From Acidobacteriaceae bacterium (GTDB lineage: Bacteria > Acidobacteriota > Terriglobia > Terriglobales > Acidobacteriaceae): a stretch of 5,028 bases of DNA. The notes beneath the pieces were generated by a model that worked only from the letters and a program-made list of their open reading frames with translations, did not search any database and was not told where the DNA came from. Position 1 is the stretch's first letter. Each line of letters starts with the position of its first letter. The stretch is taken from positions 15,322-20,349 of the forward strand of contig PLST01000150.1 in NCBI GenBank assembly GCA_003164255.1, written 5' to 3'. Positions 4,362 to 5,028 of the stretch are shown piece after piece. A program made the translations under genes and the position numbers.

Positions 4362-5028
4362 TACTTGTCGAAGAACTCTCCGTGCCCACCGTTGGCCCAG
4401 GGATCGTAGTGCTCGGCAAAGTTGGCGCGGTTTTTGACCGAGGGGTGGTTATACTCCCAGAACTCGATGAAGGGGCTTGGGTCGGGGTCTTCAAGCCATG
4501 ACTCGCCAAGGTGATTGAAGGCGGAGACGGCGGTCTTCTGCGGGTCGGGGACGAGGCCATGGATGGCTTCCTGACCATAGACATCGGCCTGGTGCTCGAA
4601 GTGGCGGCTGAAGGCGTTGTTGACCGGCTCCAGCACAAAACTGGCGACGGAGATTGTAAAAAGCAGCACGATGAAGCCGGCGCGGCTGGCGAGCGGCGTT
4701 TGGTCGCCTGGCTCGCCCAGTCCCCAACGGCGGCCGAAACGGCGCGCGAGCCAGGCCGCAAACCCCGCGCAAGTCCAGTAGATGAAAAACAGCGCGGCGG
4801 AGATGCCGGCAATCGACTTGATGATGTGGTGCAGGACGTAGTGGCCGCTCTCGTGGCCGAAGACGAAGAGGATTTCGTCGTCAGGCAGCCGGTCGGTGGT
4901 GGTGTCCCACATGACGTAGCGCTTGGTGGAACCGAGGCCCGTGACGTAGGCATTGAGGCCGTTGTTTTTCTCGCTGGCCTTCATCAGGAACATGCGCTCG
5001 GGTGGAATGCCGATGCCGGTGCGAGCTA
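4361..5028 (-). CDS. M48-family membrane zinc metalloprotease, 5' truncated by window edge
   Basis: The visible C-terminal 221 residues belong to an M48 (Ste24/CAAX-protease-like) peptidase, an integral-membrane zinc endopeptidase. The zinc motif HESGH is encoded at 4841-4855 within FVFGHESGHYVLHH, giving two histidine ligands and the catalytic glutamate. The third ligand is the glutamate of FEHQADVYGQEA (codon near 4595-4597), with the usual downstream aspartate. A hydrophobic segment follows the active site (IAGISAALFFIYWTCAGFAA) and another precedes the third ligand (AGFIVLLFTISVASFVL), the M48 membrane layout. The NAYVTGLGSTKRYVMWDT stretch before the motif and EYNHPSVKNRANFA near the C-terminus also fit. 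The frame is open to the edge, so the start is outside and the first internal Met (4993) is not the start. It ends with TAA at 4363-4361, next to the octamer array. Its substrate is unknown, and its link to the glycine genes may be only positional. Confidence 0.93.
   Translation of the reverse strand, partial: ARTGIGIPPERMFLMKASEKNNGLNAYVTGLGSTKRYVMWDTTTDRLPDDEILFVFGHESGHYVLHHIIKSIAGISAALFFIYWTCAGFAAWLARRFGRRWGLGEPGDQTPLASRAGFIVLLFTISVASFVLEPVNNAFSRHFEHQADVYGQEAIHGLVPDPQKTAVSAFNHLGESWLEDPDPSPFIEFWEYNHPSVKNRANFAEHYDPWANGGHGEFFDK

Noticed and set aside
4291..4953. 220-codon minus-strand frame overlapping the M48 gene
   Set aside because: Ser/Thr/Pro-rich composition is typical of an off-frame translation of GC-rich DNA. 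The M48 frame carries the HESGH and EHQAD motifs.

Overview
The window looks like a chromosomal piece of a moderately GC-rich soil-type bacterium, most likely Acidobacteriota (Terriglobia). This rests on the split P-protein (gcvPA plus gcvPB), the style of the GcvH and GcvP proteins, and repeats built on GGGCTWWAGCCC and CGGCTWWAGCCG palindromes. The assignment is inference from general familiarity and was not searched. Every gene I accept lies on the minus strand, so the biological order runs from high to low coordinates.

In gene order the window holds: the C-terminal part of an M48-family membrane metalloprotease (4361-5028, 5' end outside); a decayed four-helix-bundle (S23/Avd-like) gene (3852-4207); gcvH, the lipoyl carrier protein (3223-3612); an intact four-helix-bundle gene (2748-3131); gcvPA, glycine decarboxylase subunit 1 (1327-2676); a REP-associated tyrosine transposase (RAYT, 667-1152); and the first 192 codons of gcvPB, glycine decarboxylase subunit 2 (1-578, 3' end outside). 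GcvH, GcvPA and GcvPB form the P/H part of the glycine cleavage system. gcvT is not in the window.

The notable point is that each visible junction of this operon is filled by a small parasitic-looking module in the same orientation as the operon. The gcvPA-gcvPB spacer holds a compact REPtron: a RAYT gene bracketed by ~70-bp inverted REP units, with a third, degenerate half-unit beside it. The gcvH-gcvPA and M48-gcvH spacers each hold a four-helix-bundle gene bracketed by arrays of an 8-bp unit, with the array on one side being the inverted complement of the array on the other. The two modules use unrelated octamers (GTTSTTAG in one, AGGGAMCA in the other, + strand) but the same architecture. 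In the second, a perfect 38-bp inverted repeat survives although the gene inside carries a frameshift and a nonsense codon. This layout resembles the S23-encoding intervening sequences of 23S rRNA, but here it sits in protein-coding operon spacers, and it is the best candidate for an undescribed element class in the window.
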